A stretch of DNA of 64,000 nt from Ilumatobacteraceae bacterium (GCA_021299715.1 JAJTEL010000004.1:101716-165715); one strand, 5' to 3'; shown: positions 28,658 through 38,282, counted from the stretch's first letter. The notes: a model not told the origin generated them from the letters alone. Numbers and translations are program-made.

Positions 28658-29785
28658 CTACGAACGAAGATGCTGAACAACCACGTCGATACAGGCTGTG
28701 AGCGCCGCAACGTCGGACGGGTCAATGGCAGGGAACATGCCCACACGCAACTGGTTGCGTCCAAGTTTGCGATAACTGTCGGTGTCAACTACTCCGTTGG
28801 CACGCAAGATGGCGTTAATGGCGTTGGCATCTACGCCATCAATGTCAATGGTGGCAACTACGTCTGATCGGTGCGCGGGGTTTGCTACAAACGGATTCGC
28901 GAAGTCGCGTGACTCTGCCCATGAGTACATGGTTCGTGCCGATTCTGCTGTGCGAGATGCAGCCCATGAAAGTCCGCCGTTTGCGTTCATCCACTTCACC
29001 TGTTCATCCAACATGATGAGCGTTGCAAGCGCAGGTGTGTTGTAGGTCTGGTTAGCAACCGAGTTATCAAGTGCGATAGACAGATCGAGAGATGCAGGCA
29101 TCCATCGCTTCGACGCCTTGATTTCCTTGATGCGTTCAATAGCTGCGGGGGAGCATGCAGCAAGCCATAAGCCACCATCTGATGCGAAACACTTCTGTGG
29201 TGCGAAGTAGTACACATCGACGTGTGATGGATCCCACATGAGACCGCCAGCTGCCGACGTGGCGTCCACAACAACGAGTCCATCTTTTGCGGGGCGCACT
29301 GGCGTCATGGCAACACCGGTGGATGTTTCGTTGTGTGGGTATGCGTACACATCGCACGTGGCGTCGTCTTCTGCAGTGGGGTGTGCACCAGGGTCACAAC
29401 TAACGACCACGGGATCAGAAAGGTGCGGAGCCGCAGCTGATGCTTCTGCAAACTTCGAGGAGAATTCGCCAAACACCAAGTGGTGACTGCGCTCGCGAAT
29501 CAGTCCAAAAGTTGCAACGTCCCAGAACACGGTGGAGCCGCCATTGCCCATCACAATTTCCCATCCGTCGGGAAGAGAGAACAGCGACGTAAGCCCGTCG
29601 CGCACGGAGCCAACAATGTTCTTCACGGGCGCTTGGCGGTGCGACGTTCCCATCACTGATGTGACGCGCGACATGACCGCCTGCAACTGATCGGGGCGAA
29701 CTTTGGATGGTCCACAGCCAAACCGGCCATCGACGGGCAGCAGTTCAGCAGGAATTCGGAATTCAAGTTGGTTCTTATCGCTCAC
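28658..29785 (-). CDS. serC: Phosphoserine aminotransferase (actinobacterial type)
   Basis: SerC transaminates 3-phosphohydroxypyruvate to phosphoserine with pyridoxal phosphate. The 375-residue protein begins [20 protein letters not shown] and has [34 protein letters not shown] and the PLP lysine in [17 protein letters not shown] 29785 (SDKNQLEF) is chosen; a longer open frame exists to 30466 but it only mirrors the divergent aminotransferase. Its start is 18 bases from that of aspC on the other strand. Confidence 0.93.
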   Translation of the reverse strand: MSDKNQLEFRIPAELLPVDGRFGCGPSKVRPDQLQAVMSRVTSVMGTSHRQAPVKNIVGSVRDGLTSLFSLPDGWEIVMGNGGSTVFWDVATFGLIRERSHHLVFGEFSSKFAEASAAAPHLSDPVVVSCDPGAHPTAEDDATCDVYAYPHNETSTGVAMTPVRPAKDGLVVVDATSAAGGLMWDPSHVDVYYFAPQKCFASDGGLWLAACSPAAIERIKEIKASKRWMPASLDLSIALDNSVANQTYNTPALATLIMLDEQVKWMNANGGLSWAASRTAESARTMYSWAESRDFANPFVANPAHRSDVVATIDIDGVDANAINAILRANGVVDTDSYRKLGRNQLRVGMFPAIDPSDVAALTACIDVVVQHLRS

Positions 29786-29803
29786 TATGTAATCCTTGCA
29801 TCT

Positions 29804-31012
29804 ATGCCTGGTCCAACAGAATTGCGACGTGTTTCCGCCCGCCTCGGCGCTATTGCCGAATCTGCCACATTGGCAGTCGACGCTAAAGCCAAGGCTCTGA
29901 AGGCCCAAGGACAGAATGTCATCGGCTTTGGCGCTGGCGAACCCGATTTTCCTACCCCCGCCCATGTGGTGGAAGCAGCCATCAAGGCATGCAGCGAGGT
30001 GAAGTACCACCGCTACACACCTGCAGCCGGTTTGCCCGAGCTGCGCGAGGCAATTGCCGTTAAGACAATGCGTGACAGTGGCTTTTCTTGCACGGCAGAT
30101 CAAGTGTTGGTCACCAACGGCGGCAAGCACGCAGTGTTCACTGCATTCGCAGCACTGTGTGATCCGGGCGATGAAATTATTTGCCCTGCTCCATTCTGGA
30201 CCACATACCCCGAAGCAATCACTCTTGCAGGTGGCGTTGCAAAAATCATTGACACCGACGAAGTAAATGGTTTCCGCGTCACTGTTGAACAACTCGACGC
30301 TGCACTTACACCACGCACGAAGGCACTGTTGTTTGTGTCGCCAGACAACCCCAGTGGTTCTGTGTATCCACCAGATGAAGTGAAGGCAATCGGTGAGTGG
30401 GCTGTGAAGAACAAGGTGTGGGTCATCACCGATGAGATCTACGAACATCTCACATACGGCGACCACAAGTTCACATCAATGCCAACACTTGTTCCCGAAC
30501 TTGCCGAACAGTGCATCATTCTCAACGGAGTTGCAAAAACCTACGCAATGACTGGTTGGCGAGTGGGCTGGATGATTGGTCCAAAAGACATCATGAAGGC
30601 ATCCATCAACTTCCAATCACACTCCACTTCCAACGTGTCGAACGTTGCACAGATGGCAGCACTTGCTGCTGTCAGTGGTGACCTCTCAGCGGTGTACATG
30701 ATGCGCGAAGCGTTTGAACGCCGCGGAAAATTGATGCATAAGATGCTCACCAGCATTCCTGGCGTGACATGTATGGAGCCACAGGGTGCGTTCTATTGCT
30801 ATCCAAACTTCAGTGCACTGCTCAACCGCGACATTCGCGGGAAGAAAGCTGCTACCACTTTGGAACTTGCCGACCTCATTTTGAATGAAGTGCAAGTTGC
30901 CATCGTTCCGGGCGAAGCATTCGGAACTCCGGGGTTTGCTCGATTCTCCTTTGCATTGGGCGACGACGACCTTGGTGAAGGCGTCCAGCGCATTATCGAC
31001 TTGGTGTCATAG
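29804..31012 (+). CDS. Aspartate aminotransferase (class I/II)
   Basis: This 402-residue PLP enzyme interconverts aspartate and 2-oxoglutarate with oxaloacetate and glutamate. It has the family opening [21 protein letters not shown], the [10 protein letters not shown] segment, the NPSGSVYP substrate segment, and the PLP lysine in [21 protein letters not shown] 29804 is chosen; a TTG 36 bases upstream would extend it across the serC start. The subtype (AspB-like) suggests broad aspartate and possibly prephenate specificity, which cannot be settled here. It is divergent from serC. Confidence 0.93.
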   Translation: MPGPTELRRVSARLGAIAESATLAVDAKAKALKAQGQNVIGFGAGEPDFPTPAHVVEAAIKACSEVKYHRYTPAAGLPELREAIAVKTMRDSGFSCTADQVLVTNGGKHAVFTAFAALCDPGDEIICPAPFWTTYPEAITLAGGVAKIIDTDEVNGFRVTVEQLDAALTPRTKALLFVSPDNPSGSVYPPDEVKAIGEWAVKNKVWVITDEIYEHLTYGDHKFTSMPTLVPELAEQCIILNGVAKTYAMTGWRVGWMIGPKDIMKASINFQSHSTSNVSNVAQMAALAAVSGDLSAVYMMREAFERRGKLMHKMLTSIPGVTCMEPQGAFYCYPNFSALLNRDIRGKKAATTLELADLILNEVQVAIVPGEAFGTPGFARFSFALGDDDLGEGVQRIIDLVS

Positions 31013-31059
31013 CTCATAAGTTCCTCGGCGTGTTCGCGCCGTGCTACTTTCTTCTTTGC

Positions 31060-31180
31060 ACCCCAATAGGGGTGTTGCACAGACATCAGCGAAGTCCGGT
31101 GAGATTCCGGCACTGTCCCGCAACGGTGGTTCTGTCAGAGGTAACTCTGTCAGACAAGTCCGGTCGCCTGATTCTGTGTG
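31060..31180 (+). ncRNA. Cobalamin riboswitch
   Basis: The stretch GAAGTCCGGTGAGATTCCGG (31091-31110), followed by CACTGTCCCGCAACGGT (31111-31127), is the conserved core of the adenosylcobalamin riboswitch. CAAGTCCGGTCGCCTG (31154-31169) corresponds to the B12-box. The boundaries are approximate. It lies in the 277-base gap between aspC and btuF, whose remainder holds a GC hairpin (31026-31041) and the expression platform. B12 is expected to turn off btuFCD downstream. Confidence 0.92.
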
Positions 31181-31289
31181 CGAAAAACCAGTCCTCGAAG
31201 GAAGGGCGGTCCGCGGAGGCAACCGGTACACGCCGGATTCTGTGACCCACTCTTCTTTCTCCAGACACGTACTTGGAGGAAGATCCACA

Positions 31290-32186
31290 ATGAAAAATAC
31301 CCATTCACTTCGGAGGCGCGCATTCAGCCTGATTGCAGCCTCCGCTTTTCTTTTCAGCGCATGTGGTGGTGCAACTGAATCATCAGACACCACATCGCCA
31401 GAAAACTCGCTGAAGATTGTCAGCTTGTCGCCCACAGCAACAGAGATGTTGTACGCCATTGGCGCTGGTGATCAAGTTGTTGCCGTTGACAGCCTGAGCA
31501 CTTATCCAGCAGAAGTAGCCCCCAAGGTCACCAAGATCTCTGCGTATGAACCAAGTGCTGAAGCAATCTTGGCGTACGAACCAGACGTTGTTCTTATCTC
31601 GAATGACATGAACAAGATCACCGAGCAGCTCACCACGGCAGATCCAGAGATTGACGTGTGGACGGGAGCGGCTGCTTCGTCAATAGAGGATGTGTACACA
31701 CAGATCACACAACTTGGCGAGCTCACTGGTCGTGTTGATGCTGCGGCAGATGTTGTGGAAGACATGAAAGAACGCATTGACGCTGCGGTGCCGAATGAAG
31801 CACCGGCAGTTTCATATAAGGCCTTCTACGAGTTGGATAACACGTACTACAGCGTCACATCGAACACATTTGTTGGTGCGCTACTCAAGCAAATTGGATT
31901 TAACAGCATTGCTGATGGCGTGGAAGAAGGAAACGATTATCCGCAACTCAGCGCCGAAGCAATTGTTGCCGCAGACCCGGACGTTATTTTCTTGGCCGAC
32001 ACAAAATGCTGTCAGCAGACCGCGGAAACAGTGGCTGCGCGTCCAGGTTGGGGTGACATTGCAGCTGTTAAGAACGACGGTGTCGTGGAACTAGACGACG
32101 ACATTGCGTCTCGTTGGGGACCACGCATCGTTGATCTCATTGAACAATTCGCCGCTGCCTACGAAGCATTGCAAAAGCAGGGCTAA
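31290..32186 (+). CDS. btuF: Corrinoid ABC transporter, substrate-binding lipoprotein
   Basis: BtuF captures cobalamin or cobinamide outside the membrane. The 298-residue protein has a lipoprotein signal with lipobox FSACGG, then KIVSLSPTATEMLYAIGAGDQVVAVD and EPSAEAILAYEPDVVLIS, the pattern of helical-backbone metal-chelate binding proteins. ATG 31290 is chosen because GGAGGAAG lies just upstream; the frame extends back through the riboswitch. The cobalamin riboswitch makes the substrate call firm compared with siderophore-binding relatives. A pair of adjacent cysteines (KCCQQ) in the C-terminal lobe is unusual. Confidence 0.9.
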   Translation: MKNTHSLRRRAFSLIAASAFLFSACGGATESSDTTSPENSLKIVSLSPTATEMLYAIGAGDQVVAVDSLSTYPAEVAPKVTKISAYEPSAEAILAYEPDVVLISNDMNKITEQLTTADPEIDVWTGAAASSIEDVYTQITQLGELTGRVDAAADVVEDMKERIDAAVPNEAPAVSYKAFYELDNTYYSVTSNTFVGALLKQIGFNSIADGVEEGNDYPQLSAEAIVAADPDVIFLADTKCCQQTAETVAARPGWGDIAAVKNDGVVELDDDIASRWGPRIVDLIEQFAAAYEALQKQG

Positions 32187-32190
32187 TCGC

Positions 32191-33267
32191 ATGAACTCGG
32201 TCATGACTCCGTCTGACACGGTGTCGCAGAACTCCATTTACGGTGCGAGCCGATGGTGGATACCCACTGCTACAGCAGTGCTTCTGTGTGCTGTGTTGGG
32301 CGGCGTCATGATTGGGCCCGCGGGTCCCGATTGGTGGCGAGTACCGCTTGAGTTACTCAATCGTTTGCCGTTCATCACTATCGACAGCGGACTCACTCCA
32401 ACTGAATGGTCCATCGTGTGGAACATTCGAGCACCTCGTGTTGTACTGGCCGCTTTAGTTGGTTCAACGTTGTCGTTAGCGGGCGCCAGCTACCAAGGTG
32501 TCTTTCGTAATCCATTGGTCGATCCGTATCTCTTGGGTGTTGCTGCTGGAGCAGGACTTGGAGCCACTGTTGTCATCACAGTGAATCGTGCAGGAAGTAG
32601 TACGTGGATTATCGATCCTCTTCCACTCGCTGCGTTCTTGGGCGGTCTTATTGCGGTGCTGGTGACGTACGTGGTGGGCTCTCGCGTGCGCGGTGAAAGT
32701 AATTCCACATCGTTGGTGTTGGCCGGTGTAGCGGTGACATCGCTGACCACAGCACTTCAAACATTCCTTCTTCAAAGAAACTCCGATGTTGTGCGTCAGG
32801 TGTATTCGTGGATTCTTGGGCGCTTGTCCTCGGCAACCTGGGGAGATGTGCGGCTTGTGTTGCCGTATGTAATTCTCAGCACTGTTGCGCTGTTGTTTCA
32901 TAGGCGTTTGCTCGATGTTCTTCGCGTGGGGGATGAAGAAGCGACAGCACTTGGTGTTGACGTGTCGCGGGTGCGACTTGTAGTGGTGATTGCGGCAACA
33001 CTTGGCACAGCAGCTGTTGTTGCAGTGAGTGGTTTGATTGGCTTTGTGGGAATCATTGTTCCGCATGCTGTTCGACTTGTTGTTGGCGCCTCATACCGCA
33101 TTGTGTTGCCCATGTGCATCTTGGTGGGTGCAGCGTTTCTCATTCTCGCCGACATTCCTGGTCGCGTCCTTGACAACCCAGCAGAAACTCCTATTGGCGT
33201 TGTTACTGCATTTTTGGGCGCACCGTTCTTTCTTCTCATTCTTCGTACTCGACAGGTATCACGATGA
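32191..33267 (+). CDS. btuC: Corrinoid ABC transporter, permease
   Basis: The 358-residue permease of the FecCD/BtuC family has about ten hydrophobic segments and the family segments RAPRVVLAALVGSTLSLAGA, QGVFRNPLVDPYLLGVAAGA and SGLIGFVGIIVPHAVRLVVG. ATG 32191 is chosen; the open frame extends 87 bases back into btuF. It lies four bases after btuF and overlaps btuD by four bases. Confidence 0.93.
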   Translation: MNSVMTPSDTVSQNSIYGASRWWIPTATAVLLCAVLGGVMIGPAGPDWWRVPLELLNRLPFITIDSGLTPTEWSIVWNIRAPRVVLAALVGSTLSLAGASYQGVFRNPLVDPYLLGVAAGAGLGATVVITVNRAGSSTWIIDPLPLAAFLGGLIAVLVTYVVGSRVRGESNSTSLVLAGVAVTSLTTALQTFLLQRNSDVVRQVYSWILGRLSSATWGDVRLVLPYVILSTVALLFHRRLLDVLRVGDEEATALGVDVSRVRLVVVIAATLGTAAVVAVSGLIGFVGIIVPHAVRLVVGASYRIVLPMCILVGAAFLILADIPGRVLDNPAETPIGVVTAFLGAPFFLLILRTRQVSR

Positions 33268-34046
33268 CTTCGCTTTCTTTTGACAATGTTCGCGTGTCCT
33301 ATAACGGACGCACAGCCGTAGCAGGCTTTTCCGATGCGGTAAAGCCAGGAGAGTGGTTGTGCATCATCGGTCCGAATGGCGCCGGTAAGTCGTCATTACT
33401 TCGTTCTATTGCAGGCGTCACCCCACACGCAGGTCGCATTCTTGTTGATGGGTCTCCGTTGTCTGCGCGCTCATCGCGACGTCGCGCACAGTTAATTGCA
33501 TATGTTCCACAATCACCTGTGTTGCCCTCGGGTATGACTGGCGCTGAGTACGTCTTGTTGGGTCGTAATCCATTCGTTACTCACTTCGGTCGTGAATCGG
33601 CGCACGATTTCTCCATGGTGAGCGACGTCATTGACCGACTCAATCTCGCCACTCTTGCAGCGCGAGATGTGGACACATTGTCTGGTGGAGAACGTCAACG
33701 GTTGGTGATTGCGCGCGCCATTGCACAAGAAGCACCCATCTTGTTGTTGGACGAACCCACAAGCGCATTAGATATTGGACATCAACAACAAGCGCTCGAA
33801 CTTGTTGACAAGCTGCGACGTGAACACGGTCTCACCGTGGTGAGTGCCATGCACGACCTCACCCTTGCTGGTATCTATTCCGACCGATTGGTGTTACTAC
33901 ACGCGGGTCACGCTGTTGCACAAGGAACCGCAGAAGAAGTGCTTCGCCCAGAAACACTGGGTGAGTTCTATGGCGTATCTGTTCGTGTGCATCGCGAAGC
34001 AGATGGCACCATCATTGTTGTGCCCCATCGCGAACCTCTCGCGTAA
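33264..34046 (+). CDS. btuD: Corrinoid ABC transporter, ATP-binding subunit
   Basis: The 260-residue ATPase has Walker A (GPNGAGKSS), the Q-loop region (YVPQSPVLPSGM), the signature LSGGERQRL, Walker B (PILLLDEPTSALD) and the His switch (SAMHDLTLA), as in FecE/BtuD-type subunits. It is the last gene of btuFCD, behind the cobalamin riboswitch, with a four-base overlap with btuC. Confidence 0.93.
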   Translation: MTSLSFDNVRVSYNGRTAVAGFSDAVKPGEWLCIIGPNGAGKSSLLRSIAGVTPHAGRILVDGSPLSARSSRRRAQLIAYVPQSPVLPSGMTGAEYVLLGRNPFVTHFGRESAHDFSMVSDVIDRLNLATLAARDVDTLSGGERQRLVIARAIAQEAPILLLDEPTSALDIGHQQQALELVDKLRREHGLTVVSAMHDLTLAGIYSDRLVLLHAGHAVAQGTAEEVLRPETLGEFYGVSVRVHREADGTIIVVPHREPLA

Positions 34047-34077
34047 ACCGCGCAAGGGCGTTCTGGAAACGGTCTAG

Positions 34078-34083
34078 TACCGT
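34078..34083 (+). promoter_or_regulatory. -10 box of the DinB/MPI-like gene
   Basis: TACCGT lies six bases before the GTG at 34090. Confidence 0.45.
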
Positions 34084-34089
34084 GGGGGC

Positions 34090-34755
34090 GTGCTGCGCCC
34101 ACTTGATGCAAGACAACTGGATGCCTGTGTAGAGGGTTGTGCGGCCACACATCAACAACTGTTGGCGGTGGTGGATGAATTGACACCGCAGCAGTTCGCA
34201 GAGCCTTCTCTGTTGCCGGGGTGGAGTCGTGGAACCCTCATTGCGCACCTGGCATTAAATGCCCACAGCCACATTCATCTGTTGGCGTGCGCGGCACGTG
34301 GAGAAGTAGGTCAGCAATATCCGGGTGGCCCTGGTGCGCGTGAGGCCGCCATTGAAGAAGCGTCATCGTGGTCACAGGAGAAAGCCACGGCCGAGCTTCG
34401 CAAAGCTGTGTATTCACTAGAAGGTGCGTGGGCAGGAAGCACACACGACACGTGGCTGGGAACCGGAACGCTTGCATCGGGGTCTGTTGTAGCAATGCAC
34501 GAACTTCCCTTTCTTCGATGGCGCGAAAGTGTGGTGCATCTCACCGACCTCAATGTGGGTCGCGGGTGGGACACCTGGCCATCGCTCTATGTGCGTTTGG
34601 AATTAGAACGTCAGAAAATGGCGTGGGCGGCAAGTCATGCAATGGGGCTCACTCAGTTACCGAAAGTGGCTCTGCAGTTACCAGAGAATCACCGTCTTGC
34701 ATGGCTCTTACAGCGAGCCGATGTTGATGGTCTTCCCAAAGGACTCGGTTTCTAA
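34090..34755 (+). CDS. Maleylpyruvate isomerase family (mycothiol-dependent, DinB-like) protein
   Basis: The 221-residue protein matches the family that includes mycothiol-dependent maleylpyruvate isomerase and mycothiol S-transferases. The N-terminal DinB-like four-helix bundle shows LLPGWSRGTLIAHLALNAHS, with its metal-binding histidine, and RWRESVVHLTDLNVG. Such proteins need mycothiol, which agrees with inositol-phosphate synthase at 16 kb. The actual reaction is unknown. GTG 34090 is supported by a -10 box directly upstream. Its stop overlaps the next start (TAATG). Confidence 0.85.
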   Translation: MLRPLDARQLDACVEGCAATHQQLLAVVDELTPQQFAEPSLLPGWSRGTLIAHLALNAHSHIHLLACAARGEVGQQYPGGPGAREAAIEEASSWSQEKATAELRKAVYSLEGAWAGSTHDTWLGTGTLASGSVVAMHELPFLRWRESVVHLTDLNVGRGWDTWPSLYVRLELERQKMAWAASHAMGLTQLPKVALQLPENHRLAWLLQRADVDGLPKGLGF

Positions 34756-36341
34756 TGCGCCGTGTTTTGTCACTAGCCGTACTCGCAACTGCATTTGTTG
34801 TGATGATGTCGCCATCAACGGCATCGGCTCACGCAGTTCTCGATTCGTCAACGCCAGGACCATCAACCGTGGTGAAGGAGTCGCCCGACGAAATTGTTCT
34901 CGACTTCAGCGAAACAATTGAAAACTCTTTGTTGTCTATTCGATTATTTGACTCTGAACAAATCGAAGTAAATATTGGTGACGCGCAACGGTCCAGCACC
35001 GATCAATCGCAAGCCACTGCCGATGTTTCTGTCTTAGACGATGGCGTGTACGTGGTGGTGTGGCGCGCAGTAAGCGCCGATGGCCATCCGGTGAGTGGCG
35101 CGTTTCCCTTTGAAGTAGGAAACTCCTCCGACGTCGATGCAAATGAACTTCTCACTCGCGTTCTGAAGGGCATCGATACTGAATCACCACTTGGCACGCC
35201 GCTTGCTGTGTCGCGCTTTCTTGCGTACATCGCACTCATTGTTCTTGTGGGAATGATGGTGTTTGCATGGGGCCGTGGAAGTTTTGTTGTTCCCGCCGTC
35301 GTGACGGCATTGCGGCGTGCCATCAGTGCGTTCGCCGTCGGTTCGGTGGGCATTCTGTTCATGCAGGGGCCGTATGCGGCAGGCCGCGGATGGTCGGCAA
35401 TCACCGACGGCGGTTTGTTGGCCGATGTACTGCCTACTCGTCTTGGTCTTGCATCTCTTGTGCGAGTTGTACTGGTTGCGGGATGGGCGGCTCTGGTGTT
35501 GTCACTTCCGCGTGCATCTCATCGCTGGTGGAAATGGCTCTTTGCAGTGGTGGCTCTGTTGTCCATTGTGTCGTTCTCCGTGTCTGGTCACCCCAGTGCT
35601 GGCTCGTTGCCTGGCGTCTTCATTCCTGTTGATGTTGTTCACCTCGCGGCCCTCAGTGTGTGGGTGGGGTCGTTCTTTGCTGCGGTGTTGGTGAAAACCG
35701 AAGAAGCAGTTGCGCGTTTGTCTCAGCTGGCCACTGTCGCAATGCCGGTGGCGGTGGTAACTGGTGTTGCACAAGCGCTGCATCTCACTGGTGGTCTTTC
35801 CAACATCTTCAACTCGCGCTACGGAACGTATCTGCTGTTGAAAGTGGCAATTATCGCCGCATGTCTGGCGATTGGTTTCCGGTTGCGCCTTCGCATGAAG
35901 AGCGGCCAGTCCACGGTGACCAGGCTGTTGACGTTTGAAGCGGTGATGCTTGTCGTAGTCATTGCCGTGACTGCTCTCATGGTGGGAACATCGCCCACCT
36001 CAACCTCTGCATCATCAACCTCATTCAGTTCTACGCAGATTCAAGGTGATGTTGTTGTGGACTTTTCCATTTTGCCCACGCGTGTTGGGGCTGCGGAGGT
36101 GCACGTGTATCTCACGCCACCGGGTGGGTCTCTTGAACCAGTTGACAATGTGGCGATGTCATTCACGTTGCCTGCGCGGGGTATCCCTGCAATACCAGTT
36201 GATCTCATTGAGATTGGGCCAAACCATTGGAGTGGAGTGATGCAGTTTCCCTATTCAGGAAAGTGGACATTGGAATCGCGCGTGATTCCGAAGACAAACT
36301 CCACGTTGCTGTACACCGCAGACGTGGAAATTAGTGATTAG
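34755..36341 (+). CDS. CopC-CopD fusion, copper resistance/uptake membrane protein
   Basis: The 528-residue protein has a signal peptide cleaved before His26 (TASA-HAVLD), so that histidine becomes the N-terminal copper ligand of the CopC domain. The CopC end shows SADGHPVSGAFPFEV near residue 113 with a second histidine. CopD-like membrane segments run from about residue 150 to 410, and a strand-rich extracytoplasmic domain (about 420-528) ends the protein. CopC-CopD fusions such as YcnJ are linked to copper import. The stop overlaps the convergent acetyltransferase by four bases. Confidence 0.9.
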   Translation: MRRVLSLAVLATAFVVMMSPSTASAHAVLDSSTPGPSTVVKESPDEIVLDFSETIENSLLSIRLFDSEQIEVNIGDAQRSSTDQSQATADVSVLDDGVYVVVWRAVSADGHPVSGAFPFEVGNSSDVDANELLTRVLKGIDTESPLGTPLAVSRFLAYIALIVLVGMMVFAWGRGSFVVPAVVTALRRAISAFAVGSVGILFMQGPYAAGRGWSAITDGGLLADVLPTRLGLASLVRVVLVAGWAALVLSLPRASHRWWKWLFAVVALLSIVSFSVSGHPSAGSLPGVFIPVDVVHLAALSVWVGSFFAAVLVKTEEAVARLSQLATVAMPVAVVTGVAQALHLTGGLSNIFNSRYGTYLLLKVAIIAACLAIGFRLRLRMKSGQSTVTRLLTFEAVMLVVVIAVTALMVGTSPTSTSASSTSFSSTQIQGDVVVDFSILPTRVGAAEVHVYLTPPGGSLEPVDNVAMSFTLPARGIPAIPVDLIEIGPNHWSGVMQFPYSGKWTLESRVIPKTNSTLLYTADVEISD

Positions 36342-36775
36342 AGACGTTTCATCACAATGTGATGGGGCATGTTGGTGGGCTCGTCAATAAACCCATCTCC
36401 CACGGATATGAATCCACACTTTTCGTAGAAACCCAGTGCCGAATCGCGGGCACGCGCCCACACCACTTCTGCACCGCGTTCACGAGCAAGGGCAAGACCG
36501 GCGTCAATGAGCGCGCGTCCGTATCCCGTTGTCTGTAGTGAATCGTCAACGGCCATGCCCTTTAGTTGAAGTGCTGGAATGTTTGGAACTTCTGGGCATT
36601 CTTTAGAAAACCACGTGGAGGTTGCGCAGATCTCGCTGTTTTCACGAATTGCTAAATGCACAACGTCGGCATAGGAGTCTTCGGGATAGTGCGCATGGGT
36701 AACGGGAGTCCCTTTGCGTAATACACGAACACGAAGGTTCTGAATGTCATCCACACTGACGCGCTCAACAATCAT
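36338..36775 (-). CDS. GNAT family N-acetyltransferase
   Basis: The 145-residue protein has the GNAT fold signature: the core strand IPALQLKGMAVDDSLQTTG, the acetyl-CoA loop TGYGRALIDAGLALARERG (Q/R-x-x-G-x-G/A variant) and the C-terminal GFYEKCGFISVGDGF. The acceptor is unknown. It lies three bases downstream of the oxidoreductase gene on the same strand and is probably cotranscribed. Confidence 0.85.
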   Translation of the reverse strand: MIVERVSVDDIQNLRVRVLRKGTPVTHAHYPEDSYADVVHLAIRENSEICATSTWFSKECPEVPNIPALQLKGMAVDDSLQTTGYGRALIDAGLALARERGAEVVWARARDSALGFYEKCGFISVGDGFIDEPTNMPHHIVMKRL

Positions 36776-36778
36776 GCG

Positions 36779-37819
36779 TTACTGAACACTCGCAACTGTG
36801 ACGGAGTTTCCGTTATCCCGCGCGCTTCGGTACATAGCCTCAACAATGCGGTGTGCTTCAAGTGCAATGGAGAAGTCGGGAAAAGCAGGCTGGCGGGATG
36901 CCGCATCACGAACGAACGCACCATCGGGGTTTGCATCGGTCAAAGCGAGAGGAGCTGTCTTGTCGGTGAGTGTCTCACCTTCCAACGACCCGGTGGTTCC
37001 GTCTGCATCGCTCCACGACACGGGGCCAAACCAATCGTCTCCCGCAATGATGACGGTGCGATTCTCGCAGAACACTTCCACATGGCGCAGGCTGGGTCGT
37101 GACAGGTTGTCGTGCCAAATAGTGGTGAGAGTGCCTATTGCGCCGTTGACGAATTGCACGGACGCTGCAACACAATCTTCAATTCCGTCGATGTTATGGC
37201 GATACGTGGCACGAGCACTGACTGATTCCACATCGCCAATGAGAAAGCGCAACATGTCTACGTCGTGGATGCTGTGTTCAAGAAGCGTTCCGGCACCAGC
37301 TTTTTCTTTGTCACTGCGCCATGTTGATTTGTAGTGGCCTTGAATTGGAATGAACTGATCATCTCGGAACACCACAGACATCACTGCACCAGCAGCGGGA
37401 TCTGTGATGAGTTCTCGTGCCCATAGGTATGCAGGGGAGCGCCGCAGAATCAGTCCGCATTGATGGGTAAGGGACGATGACGACGCAGTTGCGTGCATTT
37501 GCTTTGCTTGTTCAAACGAAACACCGAGAGGCTTTTCACAGAAGAATGGTTTGCCTGCTGCAATGCACGCATCAACAAGATGTTGATGTTCGCTGGTCCA
37601 GGTACAGATGTACACCATGTCGCTTGACGCAATAACTTCGTCGGCTGACGCCATCACGGTGCTTCCCGATGCTTGCGCGAAAACTTCTGCGCGTGTTGTA
37701 TCAATATCGAAACATCCACCGCGTACTAACGGAACACCAGAGTGCTTCAACATCTTTGAATGGAACGTGGCGATGTGTCCCGTTCCAATGAAACCAATTA
37801 CGGGTGGTGTGTGTGTCAC
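36779..37819 (-). CDS. Gfo/Idh/MocA family oxidoreductase
   Basis: The 346-residue NAD(P)-dependent sugar or inositol-type dehydrogenase has the Rossmann opening PVIGFIGTGHIATFHSKML, the family segment FCEKPLGVSFEQA with the lysine of EKP, and a C-terminal alpha/beta domain with GTLLEHSIHDVDMLRFLIG containing the HDVD motif. I choose the GTG at 37819 (VTHTPPVIG) because TAGCGT on the minus strand ends seven bases upstream; a GTG nine bases further back would lie inside that box. The substrate is unknown. Confidence 0.88.
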   Translation of the reverse strand: MTHTPPVIGFIGTGHIATFHSKMLKHSGVPLVRGGCFDIDTTRAEVFAQASGSTVMASADEVIASSDMVYICTWTSEHQHLVDACIAAGKPFFCEKPLGVSFEQAKQMHATASSSSLTHQCGLILRRSPAYLWARELITDPAAGAVMSVVFRDDQFIPIQGHYKSTWRSDKEKAGAGTLLEHSIHDVDMLRFLIGDVESVSARATYRHNIDGIEDCVAASVQFVNGAIGTLTTIWHDNLSRPSLRHVEVFCENRTVIIAGDDWFGPVSWSDADGTTGSLEGETLTDKTAPLALTDANPDGAFVRDAASRQPAFPDFSIALEAHRIVEAMYRSARDNGNSVTVASVQ

Positions 37820-37826
37820 GACAGTC

Positions 37827-37832
37827 ACGCTA
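37827..37832 (-). promoter_or_regulatory. -10 box of the Gfo/Idh/MocA gene
   Basis: TAGCGT on the minus strand, seven bases before the GTG at 37819. Confidence 0.45.
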
Positions 37833-37860
37833 GTTGTTCTGCTTCAGCAGAGAAATGAAA

Positions 37861-37903
37861 CAACCCGGTGGCTCGTCATCTCTCGATCACGGCCACCGGG
37901 TTG
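37861..37903 (-). terminator. Intrinsic terminator of the HU gene
   Basis: On the minus strand a perfect 12-base stem, CAACCCGGTGGC (37861-37872 as written on +) with GCCACCGGGTTG (37892-37903), lies 25 bases after the HU stop and is followed by the T-rich TTTCATTTCT. Confidence 0.75.
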
Positions 37904-37927
37904 TTCCCAGTGCTTGTTAAGAAGCGA

Positions 37928-38275
37928 TTAACGCTTCTTGGCGCCCTTCTTTGCAGCCTTCTTAGGTGCTGCCTTCTTTGTTGTCTTCTTAGCAACTGCC
38001 TTCTTTGCAGCCTTCTTAGGTGCTGCTTTCTTTGCAGGTGCTGCCTTCTTTGCAGGAGCCGCAACGTTGATCTGCTCACCGGTGGCTGGGTTGCGACCCA
38101 TGCGTGCTGGACGCTTGATCTTTGCAAACTTTGCAAAACCGGAAAGGTTGACGACTTCACCTTTAGCGACGTTCGCAAGAATGACGTCGATGGTTCCTTC
38201 GACGGCTTTTGCGGCATCTTTATTGTTGAGGCCGGTGTGTAGGGCTACTGCTTGAATGAGTTCACGCTTCTTCAT
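37928..38275 (-). CDS. hup: HU-type nucleoid protein with lysine/alanine-rich tail
   Basis: The 115-residue protein binds and bends DNA as a nucleoid-associated protein. The N-terminal part (MKKRELIQAVALHTGLNNKD, then NLSGFAKFAKIKRPARMGRN and PATGEQI) is HU. The usual last 15-20 residues of the HU core (a proline/phenylalanine segment and final helix) appear to be missing. Instead, residues 76-115 are a Lys/Ala/Pro tail (AAPAKKAAPKKAAKK repeats), like the tails of mycobacterial HupB and histone H1. ATG 38275 is supported by a -10 box; an upstream in-frame start at 38338 is unlikely. Confidence 0.92.
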   Translation of the reverse strand: MKKRELIQAVALHTGLNNKDAAKAVEGTIDVILANVAKGEVVNLSGFAKFAKIKRPARMGRNPATGEQINVAAPAKKAAPAKKAAPKKAAKKAVAKKTTKKAAPKKAAKKGAKKR

Positions 38276-38282
38276 GGCTGTA

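Noticed and set aside
29786..30466. Extension of serC upstream by 227 codons on the minus strand
   Set aside because: The extra residues are cysteine-rich shadow sequence of the divergent aminotransferase; serC homology begins near the GTG at 29785.
31041..31289. N-terminal extension of btuF through the riboswitch
   Set aside because: The frame is open by chance; a lipoprotein signal and strong ribosome site begin at 31290.
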